From Tamlana sp. I1 (GTDB lineage: Bacteria > Bacteroidota > Bacteroidia > Flavobacteriales > Flavobacteriaceae), in contig NZ_JACLAF010000004.1 of the NCBI RefSeq assembly GCF_015355625.1, positions 124,001 to 188,000 on the forward strand: DNA of 64,000 nt, in the 5' to 3' direction. This document shows, piece by piece, positions 36,595-46,076 of this stretch. Under the pieces are notes generated by a model. The model saw only the letters and a list, made by a program, of their open reading frames with translations, was not told the DNA's origin and ran no database searches. Within the stretch, counting starts at the first letter, position 1. Each line of letters begins with the position of its first letter. The position numbers and the translations under genes were made by a program.

Positions 36595-39009
36595 ATGAAT
36601 AATGCTTTTATAAATCAAAACAAATTACGCTTACTTTTAGTAATAACCTTTGTTTTGATAAGTTCATTAGGTCATGCTAATCGTTCTACAAACTGGGCAG
36701 ACGCTCAATGGATTTGGCAAGAACAAGATGGGCCAACCAATACGTGGGTGGCCTTCAGAAAAACTGTTGATTTAACAAACATACCAAAAAAAGCCCTAGC
36801 AAAAATAGCAGTAGATACCAAATACTGGCTTTGGGTTAACGGAAAAATGGTGTTGTTTGAAGGTGGCTTGGCTAGAGGAGCAGCACCAAGCACAAACTAT
36901 TATGATGAGGTTGATGTAACACCGTTTTTAGAAAAAGGAAAAAACACGATTGCTATTTTGGTTTGGTATTGGGGGAGAACACGTAAAGTTCATGACGATA
37001 GTGGTAAAGGAGGGTTGCTGTTTCATGCCAACTTAGGAAATCAGCAATTGGTTTCTAACGCCAGTTGGAAAATGAAACAGCACCCAGCTTATGATTCCAA
37101 AAGTGGAGGAGGAGGGAAAAACCCGAACAGGGTAAATGCGTATAACGTAAAGTTTGATGCTAGAAAAGCCATGGGAGATTGGTCTGAAGGCGCTTGGTAT
37201 ACTAATTCATTTGATGATGTTGATTGGGATAAGGCCATTGAAAAAGGAATGGCCAACAGTAATCCTTGGGGTGCTTTAGTAAAAAGAGCCATTCCACAAT
37301 GGAACGATAGAGGCTTGGCAGATTATATATCACTCAGTTTAGCGTCCAATAAGAAGATTAATCTACCGTTTAAAAATTCATCGGACTCTTTAATTGTAAT
37401 TAGTGCAAAGTTGCCTTTTAACCAGCAAATTACGCCTTACATTAAATTGAAGAGTGATGCTGGAAAAACAGTTGTTGCCGATATGGATAACCCTTTTAAT
37501 ATGCTAACGGGAACATATATTACTAAAGATGGAATTCAGTCATTTGAAAGCTATTCGTGGATTAATGGTCACAACGTAGAATATACAATTCCGCCAGGTG
37601 TAGAAGTATTAGAGCTAAAATACCGCTGGACTGGTGTAGGGGAAATGACTGGTACCTTTGAGAGTAGCGATCCTTTTTTTACACGCCTATGGTGGATGGC
37701 TCGTAATACCTTATACGTTTGCGCTAGGGATGGTTATATGGACTGTCCGGACCGTGAGCGTGGTTTGTGGGTCGGTGATGTAGCAGACCAAACAGGAGCC
37801 GTTTTTTATACATTAGATGAACCAGGTCGATTGTTGTTAAAAAAGGGAATTGATAATACCATTGCGTACCGGGCTGGCGATACCATTCAAGGTTTGTCAC
37901 CGGGTTTTGGTGCGTATCGCGGTAAAAGTAGTGAGCTAACAGGGCAAAGTTTACAATATATCGATCAGGGCATTTGGCAATATTATTTCAATACAGGAGA
38001 TAAAGCCACATTACAAAATGCCTATCCAGCGGTTTTAAAATATTTGAAATTATGGGATATGAAACCCAATGGTTTACCAACACATCGCCAGGGGTATGCC
38101 AATTGGGTGGACTGGGGTATAGATCCCGATCCTGTACCTACCAATGTGGTATTGTACTATATGGCTTTAAAAGCTGCAAAAAAAATGGCTATAGCCTTGA
38201 ATGAAACCAAAGATATGGCTTGGTACGATAACAGTATAAATAGTATTGAGCAAAATTTTGAAAAAGAGTATTGGCAAGGAGGACGCTACGGGTCTAAAAA
38301 TAAACCAGTCGAGGAGCGTGTAAGTGCCTTAGCTGTTCTTAGCGGTTTAGCCAAAAAGGAACACTACGATATTTTGGTTGATAGCGTTTTGCTACCAGTT
38401 CAGAAGTCAAGTCCGCATATGGAATGGATTGCAGAAGAAGCCATAATGCTCACAGGGCAATACGACAAAGGCTTGAAGCGCATGAAGCAGCGTTATAAAG
38501 AACAGGTAGATCGTAAATGGTTAACAACACTTTATGAAAAGTACCTGCCAAGATTACGTGGCACATACAACCATGCATGGAATGCTCCCAACTATGTGTT
38601 ATCAAGATACATTGCAGGTATAAAGGCTACAGATGTGGCGTGGTCAAGCTTTGAAGTGAAGCCAAATTTAGCTCATATGACTTCCGTAAAACAAATCGTG
38701 CCATCGGTAAAAGGAGATATTACGGTTGAAGTGAAAAAAACAGAAAGCACTTATCAATTGAAATTAATGTCACCAGAAAAAACAGTAGGGACCATATATA
38801 TACCGAAAGAAGAAAAAGGAGTAAAATATATTTTAATCAATGGGCAGGAAATCTGGACTAATAGAGAACTAAAAAAAACAATTAAAGGCATAACCCTGGA
38901 AGCAGAGAATTTAGAATATATAATATTTAAAGTCGATTCAGGAAACTGGAATATAAAAGCCTTTTCAACTAATCAAATGAAACACCAAATAAAATCTGCG
39001 GGTAAATGA
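36595..39009 (+). CDS. GH78-like alpha-L-rhamnosidase, first of a paralogous pair
   Basis: This 804-residue exported protein has a signal peptide ending SLGHA. It opens with a sugar-binding beta-sandwich (AQWIWQEQDGPTNTWVAFRK ... WLWVNGKMVLFEGG) and has an (alpha/alpha)6 barrel with DCPDRERGLWVGD at 383-395, candidate acid Glu388. SLQYIDQGIWQYYFNTGD and YNHAWNAPNYVLSRYIAG are further family blocks. It lacks the Fn3-like domain seen in the GH78 at 22251, so it belongs to a different GH78 branch. The gene at 42604 is its full-length paralogue, and a GH106 gene lies between the two. It begins the transcript driven by the regulon site 67 nt upstream. Specific substrate unknown; terminal L-rhamnose release is expected from the family. 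Confidence 0.9.
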   Translation: MNNAFINQNKLRLLLVITFVLISSLGHANRSTNWADAQWIWQEQDGPTNTWVAFRKTVDLTNIPKKALAKIAVDTKYWLWVNGKMVLFEGGLARGAAPSTNYYDEVDVTPFLEKGKNTIAILVWYWGRTRKVHDDSGKGGLLFHANLGNQQLVSNASWKMKQHPAYDSKSGGGGKNPNRVNAYNVKFDARKAMGDWSEGAWYTNSFDDVDWDKAIEKGMANSNPWGALVKRAIPQWNDRGLADYISLSLASNKKINLPFKNSSDSLIVISAKLPFNQQITPYIKLKSDAGKTVVADMDNPFNMLTGTYITKDGIQSFESYSWINGHNVEYTIPPGVEVLELKYRWTGVGEMTGTFESSDPFFTRLWWMARNTLYVCARDGYMDCPDRERGLWVGDVADQTGAVFYTLDEPGRLLLKKGIDNTIAYRAGDTIQGLSPGFGAYRGKSSELTGQSLQYIDQGIWQYYFNTGDKATLQNAYPAVLKYLKLWDMKPNGLPTHRQGYANWVDWGIDPDPVPTNVVLYYMALKAAKKMAIALNETKDMAWYDNSINSIEQNFEKEYWQGGRYGSKNKPVEERVSALAVLSGLAKKEHYDILVDSVLLPVQKSSPHMEWIAEEAIMLTGQYDKGLKRMKQRYKEQVDRKWLTTLYEKYLPRLRGTYNHAWNAPNYVLSRYIAGIKATDVAWSSFEVKPNLAHMTSVKQIVPSVKGDITVEVKKTESTYQLKLMSPEKTVGTIYIPKEEKGVKYILINGQEIWTNRELKKTIKGITLEAENLEYIIFKVDSGNWNIKAFSTNQMKHQIKSAGK

Positions 39010-39055
39010 ATATTTTTCTAAGAGCTTCACTAGTATAAATGAAATGCATAAAGAA

Positions 39056-39219
39056 ATGATAAAAATAAAACTAACACTTTTTTTAAAATTTATATAGTCC
39101 TACTTTTAATGGGTTCTTGTGTTAATAGTGATGAACCTGAGATACTTAGTAGTATTCTGCTTTTGCAATTACCAATTTCTATGGACGAGATAAAAGCCTG
39201 CTGCCAGCAGGTTTATTAG
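39056..39219 (+). pseudogene. Relic of a lipoprotein gene 5' end
   Basis: An ATG at 39056 opens MIKIKLTLFLK and stops after 13 codons. Shifting frame in the T/A-rich stretch near 39080-39090 gives KIYIVLLLMGSCVNSDEPE, a textbook lipoprotein signal peptide with lipobox LMGSC. The frame closes at 39219 without a recognisable domain. This looks like the broken start of a lost lipoprotein gene between two rhamnosidase genes. A small hairpin, CCTGCTG (39197-39203) and CAGCAGG (39205-39211), near the end may be a weak terminator. Confidence 0.45.
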
Positions 39220-39257
39220 TTCTCATATATGAAAACAACTCAAAAAAATAATATTGA

Positions 39258-42200
39258 ATGATCTCAACTAAATTTTTAAAATTAGTTAATAAAAAACAAG
39301 TTTCTTTCGTTAGAAAAACTTATTACTATCAAACAAAATTAGTGTTACTCTCACTTTTTGTGTCTGTATACTCTTGTAACCTTTCAAGGAGTCAAAAAAT
39401 AACCAAACAAAATTATGATATCATTAAATCTGGATTTATCGAACCTACAGACGATAATACAATTTGGTGCTATTGGTACTGGATTAATGATGATATCTCT
39501 AAAGATGGTATAACCAAAGATTTAGAGGCCATGAAAGAGGCAGGTATTGGTGGTGCATTAATAGGGAATATCAATCCAGCACACAAAGATGGAAAAGTAC
39601 CTATGCTTAGTGAAGTATGGTGGTCTCACATGGTACATGCGGTAGAAGAAGGAAAACGCATTGGTGTAGATATTGGGGTGTTTAATTGCCCGGGATGGAG
39701 CCAAAGTGGAGGGCCTTGGGTAGATTATACAAAAGCTATGCGTTACCTAGCGTATAGTGAAACGAAAGTTTCAGGAGGAAAATTACTTAACATAGCGTTG
39801 CCACAACCTAAAAAAGAATTTCAAGACACGCATACTTTTGCTTTTAAATCTTCAGCAATTGAAGAAAACAGTACACAATTTATTCCTACGAAAATAAGTG
39901 CCAATTGGGAGGATGTAAATGTTGCTATTTTAAATGATGGTAATAAAGAAGATAATACCAGTTTTGAACCTAAAAAAGGAGAAGTTTTAGAAATAAGTTT
40001 TCAACTTTCAGAACCCATTACAGCGCGTTCTATCACCATAATTCCAAGCAGGGCATTTAAATGTAATATGACTTTAATGGCCGTGGTAGATGGTGAAGAA
40101 AAAATTGTAAAAGAATTTCATTTTGACCGTTTTCGTATTACGCCAAATGTGGCATCTATTGAAACAGGTGATTTCGCAACGGTTTTGCCAGAAACTAAAG
40201 CCCGTAAATTTATTCTAAAATGTACCAATTTTAGAGATAAGAGAGGTGGATATGGTTTTGCTGAAATTAATATCTCTGAAGCACCTGTATTAGATAAATT
40301 CATTGAGAAACAACTGGGTAAAATGAATTCTACACCTGGTATTCAATGGGATTCGTACATCTATGGACAACAAGAGGCACTGAAAGATAAAAGTTTATGT
40401 GTTAATCCTGATGAGGTGATTGATATTAGTAATAAGCTTGATAAAAATGGAATGCTAAGCTGGGATGCACCTGTAGGTGAATGGGTCATCATGCGTATGG
40501 GAATGACGCCAACAGGTACAAAAAATGCACCAGCCGCACCACAAGGTGTTGGTTATGAAATAGATAAAATGAACAGTGAATTGGTGCAGTACCACTTTGA
40601 TAAATTTGTGGGGGAACTTTTAAAGCGAATTCCAGAAGAAAGCAAGTCAGCGTTCAAATATGTGGTGGCGGATAGTTACGAACAAGGTTCTCAAAATTGG
40701 ACGGATGGCTATGAAGTGAAATTTAAAGAAAAATACGGGTACGACCCTGTGCCATTTTTACCTGTGCTTTCAGGAAGAATTGTTGGTAGTGTAGAACAAT
40801 CCGAACGCTTTTTGTGGGATTTACGTCGTTCTATTGCTGATGATGTGGCTTATGAATATGTTGGTGGATTAAGAAAAGCAAGTAATAAGCACAATCTTAA
40901 AACTTGGTTAGAAAATTATGGACACTGGGGGTTTCCAGGTGAGTTTATGATGTATGGAGGTCAGTCAGATTTAATTTCTGGAGAATTTTGGAATGAAGGT
41001 ACATTGGGGAATATTGAATGTAAAGCGTCCTCTTCAACAGCACATACTTATGGGAAACCAGTAACTTCGGCAGAAGCATTTACATCTTCTAGAAGGGCGT
41101 ATTTAAGACATCCAGCTATGCTGAAAAAGCGAGGAGACTGGGCATTAACAGAAGGTATAAATCATTTTGTGTTGCATTTATACATTCAACAACCAGATGA
41201 TAATCGTAAACCGGGAATGAACGCTTGGTTTGGTACAGAATTCAATCGTCATAATACGTGGTTTAGTCAAGCAGATAGTTATTTTGACTATTTGCGTCGT
41301 TGTCAACATCTTTTACAGCAAGGTAAATATGTTGCCGATGTGTGTTATTATATAGGAGAGGATGCACCAGTAATGACAGGTGTTCGTAATCCAGAAATTC
41401 CAAAAGGCTACTCTTATGATTATATCAATGCAGAAGTTATTTTAAATAGATTGTCTGTAAAAGACGGACGATTTGTATTGCCAGATGGCATGTCTTATAA
41501 AGTGATGGTATTGCCACCTTTTAAAACCATGCGTCCAGAATTGTTAGCAAAAATTGAACAGTTAGTGCAACAAGGTGGAACTATTTTGGGACCAAAACCA
41601 GAAAAATCGCCAAGCTTAGAAAATTATCCAATGGCTGATACTCAAGTAAAGGAATTAGTCGATAAAATGTGGCATGGCGGTTACGCTAATGGTAGAATGA
41701 ATGTGAATTATGGTGAAGGTAAAATTTGGGATGGTTACGAGCTATCGGAAGTGTTTTCAGATTTGAATTTAGTAAAAGATGTTGACGTTTCAGAAGATGC
41801 TCCGGTATTATGGATACACCGAAAAACTGAAGACATGGATATTTATTTCATCTCTAACCAAAGTGATGAAACTATAGAATTATCTCCTGTTTTTCGTGTG
41901 AATAAAAAGATGAAACCACAGTTATGGGATGCTGTGAGCGGTGAAATAAGGGCTTTGCCAGATTACGAAGTTACAGACACAGGCATAAAAGTGCCATTAA
42001 AAATGCTGGCCGCTCAAAGCTGGTTTGTCGTATTTACGAATGATGATATTAAAGCTGATGTTAAACCTACGTACTCTAAAAATTTTCCTGAATATAAAAA
42101 GTTAAAAACCATTGACACACCATACGAAGTCGATTTTGAAAATAAAGATATTGCCCCAAAAAGACCTGTAATATTTAATGAATTAATTGACTGGCGAAAT

Positions 42201-42581
42201 TCTGATGATGAGCAAATACAATATTATTCAGGAACCGCCATTTATAAAACTAATTTCAAAATGGATGAGCTTCCTGAAAATATGGGTATTTATCTTAATT
42301 TGGGGGAAGTTTCGGTAATGGCAAAAGTAAAATTAAACGGAAAATATGTTGGTGGCGTTTGGATGGCGCCTTATCGTCTAAATATTTCTGAAGAACTTAA
42401 GAAAGGTAAAAATGAACTCGAAATTGAAGTCGTAAATCTATGGAGAAATCAACTGATAAAAGATAAGGAACGTCCTGAAGAGGAAAAATATACTTGGATA
42501 GTAATCGATAAAATTACGTCTGAAAGCAAAACACAACCCTCAGGTTTGTTAGGTCCTGTAATCATTGAAACCACTAAGTAA
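39258..42581 (+). CDS. GH106 alpha-L-rhamnosidase, second copy
   Basis: This 1107-residue lipoprotein-like protein has an unusually long stretch before its lipobox VYSC (Cys40); no later Met precedes the hydrophobic core. GH106 blocks are YWINDDISKDGITKDLEAM, NCPGWSQSGGPW, the active-site DSYE (472-475) and LISGEFWNEG. The C-terminal jelly roll (LNLGEVSVMAKVKLNGKYVG, VVNLWRNQL) matches that of the GH106 at 25052. The two GH106 proteins share order and motifs but are far from identical, which suggests different linkage or sulfation preferences rather than a recent duplication. It sits between two paralogous GH78 genes and is followed by the second one 22 bp downstream. Confidence 0.92.
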   Translation: MISTKFLKLVNKKQVSFVRKTYYYQTKLVLLSLFVSVYSCNLSRSQKITKQNYDIIKSGFIEPTDDNTIWCYWYWINDDISKDGITKDLEAMKEAGIGGALIGNINPAHKDGKVPMLSEVWWSHMVHAVEEGKRIGVDIGVFNCPGWSQSGGPWVDYTKAMRYLAYSETKVSGGKLLNIALPQPKKEFQDTHTFAFKSSAIEENSTQFIPTKISANWEDVNVAILNDGNKEDNTSFEPKKGEVLEISFQLSEPITARSITIIPSRAFKCNMTLMAVVDGEEKIVKEFHFDRFRITPNVASIETGDFATVLPETKARKFILKCTNFRDKRGGYGFAEINISEAPVLDKFIEKQLGKMNSTPGIQWDSYIYGQQEALKDKSLCVNPDEVIDISNKLDKNGMLSWDAPVGEWVIMRMGMTPTGTKNAPAAPQGVGYEIDKMNSELVQYHFDKFVGELLKRIPEESKSAFKYVVADSYEQGSQNWTDGYEVKFKEKYGYDPVPFLPVLSGRIVGSVEQSERFLWDLRRSIADDVAYEYVGGLRKASNKHNLKTWLENYGHWGFPGEFMMYGGQSDLISGEFWNEGTLGNIECKASSSTAHTYGKPVTSAEAFTSSRRAYLRHPAMLKKRGDWALTEGINHFVLHLYIQQPDDNRKPGMNAWFGTEFNRHNTWFSQADSYFDYLRRCQHLLQQGKYVADVCYYIGEDAPVMTGVRNPEIPKGYSYDYINAEVILNRLSVKDGRFVLPDGMSYKVMVLPPFKTMRPELLAKIEQLVQQGGTILGPKPEKSPSLENYPMADTQVKELVDKMWHGGYANGRMNVNYGEGKIWDGYELSEVFSDLNLVKDVDVSEDAPVLWIHRKTEDMDIYFISNQSDETIELSPVFRVNKKMKPQLWDAVSGEIRALPDYEVTDTGIKVPLKMLAAQSWFVVFTNDDIKADVKPTYSKNFPEYKKLKTIDTPYEVDFENKDIAPKRPVIFNELIDWRNSDDEQIQYYSGTAIYKTNFKMDELPENMGIYLNLGEVSVMAKVKLNGKYVGGVWMAPYRLNISEELKKGKNELEIEVVNLWRNQLIKDKERPEEEKYTWIVIDKITSESKTQPSGLLGPVIIETTK

Positions 42582-42603
42582 TTTTATATATATAATCAGA
42601 ATT

Positions 42604-44967
42604 ATGAAAACAAAAATTAACAAGCAACAAAGTTTTTTACTTGTAATAACACTTTTAACATCACTGTGTTTTTCTCAAACGCCTAATTGGGATAAAGCCC
42701 AATGGATTTGGCAAGAAGAAGACGGACCATCTAACACATGGATGAGCTTCAGAAAAACCATCACAATTAATGAAATTCCAGAAATTGTTCAAGCTAATAT
42801 TGCTGTTGATAGTAAATTTTGGCTATGGATAAATGGTCAAATAGTACTTTTTGAAGGTGGTTTATCAAGGGGGCCTAGTCAAGCAGGAGAATGGAATAGA
42901 AAAGAAAACATTACACCTACTAACTCTTGGTACGAAACAGTAGATATTCAGCCTTATTTAAAAACTGGAGAAAATACTATTGCTATTTTAGCATGGTATT
43001 GGGGGCGCGAAACCCATAAAGGAACCCATATAGACAGTGGTAAAGGTGGCCTGTTGTTTTCAGCTGAAATAGGAGAACACCATGTGGTTTCAGATAACTC
43101 TTGGAAAGCCATTCAACATCCTGGATATGATAACACTATTGAACCTGCAAGTAAGGCTTTAGTGCAATACCCTATAAAGTATAATGCACAAAACCCTTTA
43201 AATGATTGGTCAGAAAACGCTTGGTATACCTCAAAATTTAATGATGAAGAATGGCCTTCAGCTGTAGAAAAAGGAAAAGAAGGAGTAGCACCATGGTATG
43301 ACTTAAAGAAAAACTTTGTTCCGAAATTATTAAATCATGGTTTGAAAAATTATGCCAATTACGATGCTCTGGAGTTGCCATTTACAAGTAAGGGGCAAAC
43401 CATTTCGTGTAAATTACCATTCAATAAACAAATAACACCTTATTTGGAAATTGAAACAGAACGTGCAGGCGATACTATTTTTATAACTACAGACAATCGC
43501 TTAAATAAAATAACAGCAACCTATATTACCAAAAAAGGAAAACAAGCCTTCGAAGGCTTTTCTTTGATGAATGGGCATGAAATTCTATACACTATTCCTA
43601 AAGATATAAAAGTAAACGCTTTAAAATACCGATGGATGAGTGTTGGTGAAATGGCTGGAAGATTTGAGGTAGACGACCCTTTTTACGAGCGTTTGTGGTG
43701 GATGGGAAACAATACGCTTTTTGTTTGTGCCCGAGATAATTTTATGGATTGCCCAGATCGAGAAAGAGCCTTATGGATTGGTGATGTAGCCGACCAAGTA
43801 GGGTATTTGTTTTATTCAATGGATCATGCGGGACGTCAGTTACTAAAAAAAGCCATTTTACAAACTACGGCATTTAGCGAAAATGGGGTTATAGGTGCTC
43901 TCGGCCCCTTAAGAGTTAGGGAGTTGGTTGCACAGAGTTTACAGTTTATCGCACAAGGTATTTGGCCTTATTATTTGAATACAGGAGATCAAGAAACTTT
44001 AGAAAAAGCCTACCCTTTTGTATATGATTATTTGGCTTTGTTTCCAATGCAAGAAAACGGTTTGCCAGAATACCGTATAAGAAAAAGTCCAGATTCTTGG
44101 GATTGGGTAGATTGGGGCGTTAAAAATACAGCCGATAAAAAACCAATTCAAATGGCATTTTACTATTTAGCCATAAAGGAAGCGAAAAAAATGGCAGAAG
44201 TATTGGGTAAGAAAGAAGACGTAAAATGGTATGATGATAGAATGAAAACAATGAAACCTGCTTTTAATAAATTGTATTGGAAAGATGGTTTTTATAGTAG
44301 TGACCCTAAAAAGTTTAAAGACGATAGAGCGAATGCTATTGCTATAATTTCAGGAATAGCCAATCCAGAATATTACAATCAAATTGTAGATAATGTGTTA
44401 ATTCCAAACCACTATTCCAGTCCGCACTTCGAGTGGATGGCTGAAGAGGCGTTATTTATAGTAGGACGTCCTGAAGCTTCACTTAAGCGCATGAAGGAAC
44501 AATATCAAAGTCAGGTAGAAAAGGAAGGCATGACGACTTTATATGAAATGTTTCCAAATGGAGGAAGTTATAACCATGCATGGAATGGTTCGAATAAGAT
44601 ATTGTCTAAATACGTGGCTGGTGTAGCACCTACCAAAGTAGCATGGAGTGAGTATCAAATCATGCCCACACTATTGCACTTTAAGCATTTGAAGAAAACT
44701 ATTCCAACAGTAATGGGAGAAATAAATATTGATATGAAAAAGACCGAAAACACCTATTCTCTAAAATTGGAATCTCCAGATAATGGTACTACGGTAGTTG
44801 TAGGTATACCGAAAGCAGGAAAGGAAATTAGTACAGTGGCTTTTAATGGTGTTGTGTTTTGGAAAAACGGGAAAAAGTTAGTTGAAAGTTCTGTAGTTGA
44901 AAATGAAAACTTTTTAAAATTTAGGCTTAAATCGAAAAATTGGCAAATTACGGCTACTTATAAATAA
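42604..44967 (+). CDS. GH78-like alpha-L-rhamnosidase, second of a paralogous pair
   Basis: The protein has 787 residues from the ATG at 42604. The in-frame ATG at 42565 would overlap the GH106 stop and bury the signal peptide (ending LCFSQ), so it is rejected. The N-terminal beta-sandwich (AQWIWQEEDGPSNTWMSFRK ... WLWINGQIVLFEGG) and the barrel with DCPDRERALWIGD at 382-394 align along the whole length with the gene at 36595. Candidate acid is Glu387. A loop of about 13 residues (QAGEWNRKENITP region) is present here and absent in the paralogue. It is followed by the broken rhaT gene, so rhamnose release and rhamnose uptake were once in one transcript. Confidence 0.9.
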   Translation: MKTKINKQQSFLLVITLLTSLCFSQTPNWDKAQWIWQEEDGPSNTWMSFRKTITINEIPEIVQANIAVDSKFWLWINGQIVLFEGGLSRGPSQAGEWNRKENITPTNSWYETVDIQPYLKTGENTIAILAWYWGRETHKGTHIDSGKGGLLFSAEIGEHHVVSDNSWKAIQHPGYDNTIEPASKALVQYPIKYNAQNPLNDWSENAWYTSKFNDEEWPSAVEKGKEGVAPWYDLKKNFVPKLLNHGLKNYANYDALELPFTSKGQTISCKLPFNKQITPYLEIETERAGDTIFITTDNRLNKITATYITKKGKQAFEGFSLMNGHEILYTIPKDIKVNALKYRWMSVGEMAGRFEVDDPFYERLWWMGNNTLFVCARDNFMDCPDRERALWIGDVADQVGYLFYSMDHAGRQLLKKAILQTTAFSENGVIGALGPLRVRELVAQSLQFIAQGIWPYYLNTGDQETLEKAYPFVYDYLALFPMQENGLPEYRIRKSPDSWDWVDWGVKNTADKKPIQMAFYYLAIKEAKKMAEVLGKKEDVKWYDDRMKTMKPAFNKLYWKDGFYSSDPKKFKDDRANAIAIISGIANPEYYNQIVDNVLIPNHYSSPHFEWMAEEALFIVGRPEASLKRMKEQYQSQVEKEGMTTLYEMFPNGGSYNHAWNGSNKILSKYVAGVAPTKVAWSEYQIMPTLLHFKHLKKTIPTVMGEINIDMKKTENTYSLKLESPDNGTTVVVGIPKAGKEISTVAFNGVVFWKNGKKLVESSVVENENFLKFRLKSKNWQITATYK

Positions 44968-45022
44968 CAATAGTACATTGTAAGGGTTGTTGTGAGAAGA
45001 TTAAAGTTAAAAAAAGAAAAAT

Positions 45023-46074
45023 ATGCAAGCAATATTAGGAGTATTATTTCATTCAATAGGAGGTGTAGCCGCAGGCAGTTTTTATATGCCCTATAACAAA
45101 GTAAAAGGTTGGGCATGGGAAAGCTACTGGATGGTTGGTGGCGTTATGTCGTGGTTAATTGTACCGCTCATAGCAGCATATTTAACGGTGCCCAGTTTTG
45201 TAGATATTATTTCGACTAGTTCATCTACCATTTTGGGTGTTACCTTTTTAATGGGGTTACTCTGGGGTGTTGGTGGTTTGTCTTACGCTTTAGGTGTTCG
45301 ATATTTAGGGATGTCTTTAGGTAATTCAGTAGTTCTAGGGTTTTGTGCTGCATTTGGAGCTATCGTGCCTTCAATTTACTACAATTTCAATCCCCAAGTA
45401 GGTAAAATATCTTTTACAGAAATGATATTTTCTAAAGGAGGACAAGTTGTGTTGTTAGGCGTTTTGGTATGTCTAATAGGTATTGCGGTTTGTGGAAGAG
45501 CTGGTATGCTTAAAGAGAGCGAACTATCTGATGAGGAGAAAAAGAAAAGTGTTGCAGAATTCAATCTTGTAAAAGGGTTAATAGTAGCTGTGCTTTCAGG
45601 TATTTTAAGTTCCTTTTTTTAGTTTTGGAATTGAAGCTGGAAAGCCATTGACTGATGCTGCAGTAGCCGCAGGTTATGATCATTTGTTTGCAAATAATGT
45701 GACGTTTGTGGTAATCCTATGCGGTGGTTTAGCCACTAATTTTATTTGGATTACCTATTTGAGTTTAAAAAATAAAGCTTATAAAGATTTTACCAATAAA
45801 GAAACTCCGATTTCTAAAAACATACTGTTTCTGCTTTAGCTGGAACCATATGGTTTTTACAATTTTTTTTTACGGCATGGGAGAAAGTAAATTGGGTAAT
45901 AGTGCTAGTTACTGGATACTTCATATGTCAACCATAATTTTAACAGCCAACCTTTGGGGTATGTATAGAAAAGAAAGGCAGGGTGTTGCTAAAAAAACAA
46001 AATATACTATTGGAGCAGGAATAGCCATCATTTTATTATCAGTGGTTTTGGTAGGTATTGGTAATTCGGTCTAA
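45023..46074 (+). pseudogene. rhaT: L-rhamnose/H+ symporter RhaT, broken by three frameshifts
   Basis: Together the pieces encode a RhaT-like membrane transporter of about 350 residues: FHSIGGVAAGSFYMPYNKVK at the N-terminus, about ten hydrophobic segments, and FFYGMGESKLGNSASYW towards the C-terminus. The frame breaks three times. At 45613-45619 a run of seven Ts has one T too many (six would read FFSFGIEAGKPL). Near 45822 one base is missing (KNYTVSALAGT would be restored). At the run of nine Ts ending about 45881 one T is missing (LQFFFYGMG). No single piece could make the transporter. The causes could be true decay or base-calling errors in homopolymers; two of the three breaks are in T runs. 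It convergently abuts the minus-strand lipoprotein gene that ends at 46077. Confidence 0.9.
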
Positions 46075-46076
46075 TA

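Noticed and set aside
39197-39219. Strong terminator CCTGCTG/CAGCAGG
   Set aside because: The stem is short once a realistic loop is allowed and the tail TTTATTAG is weak; noted only within the relic entry.
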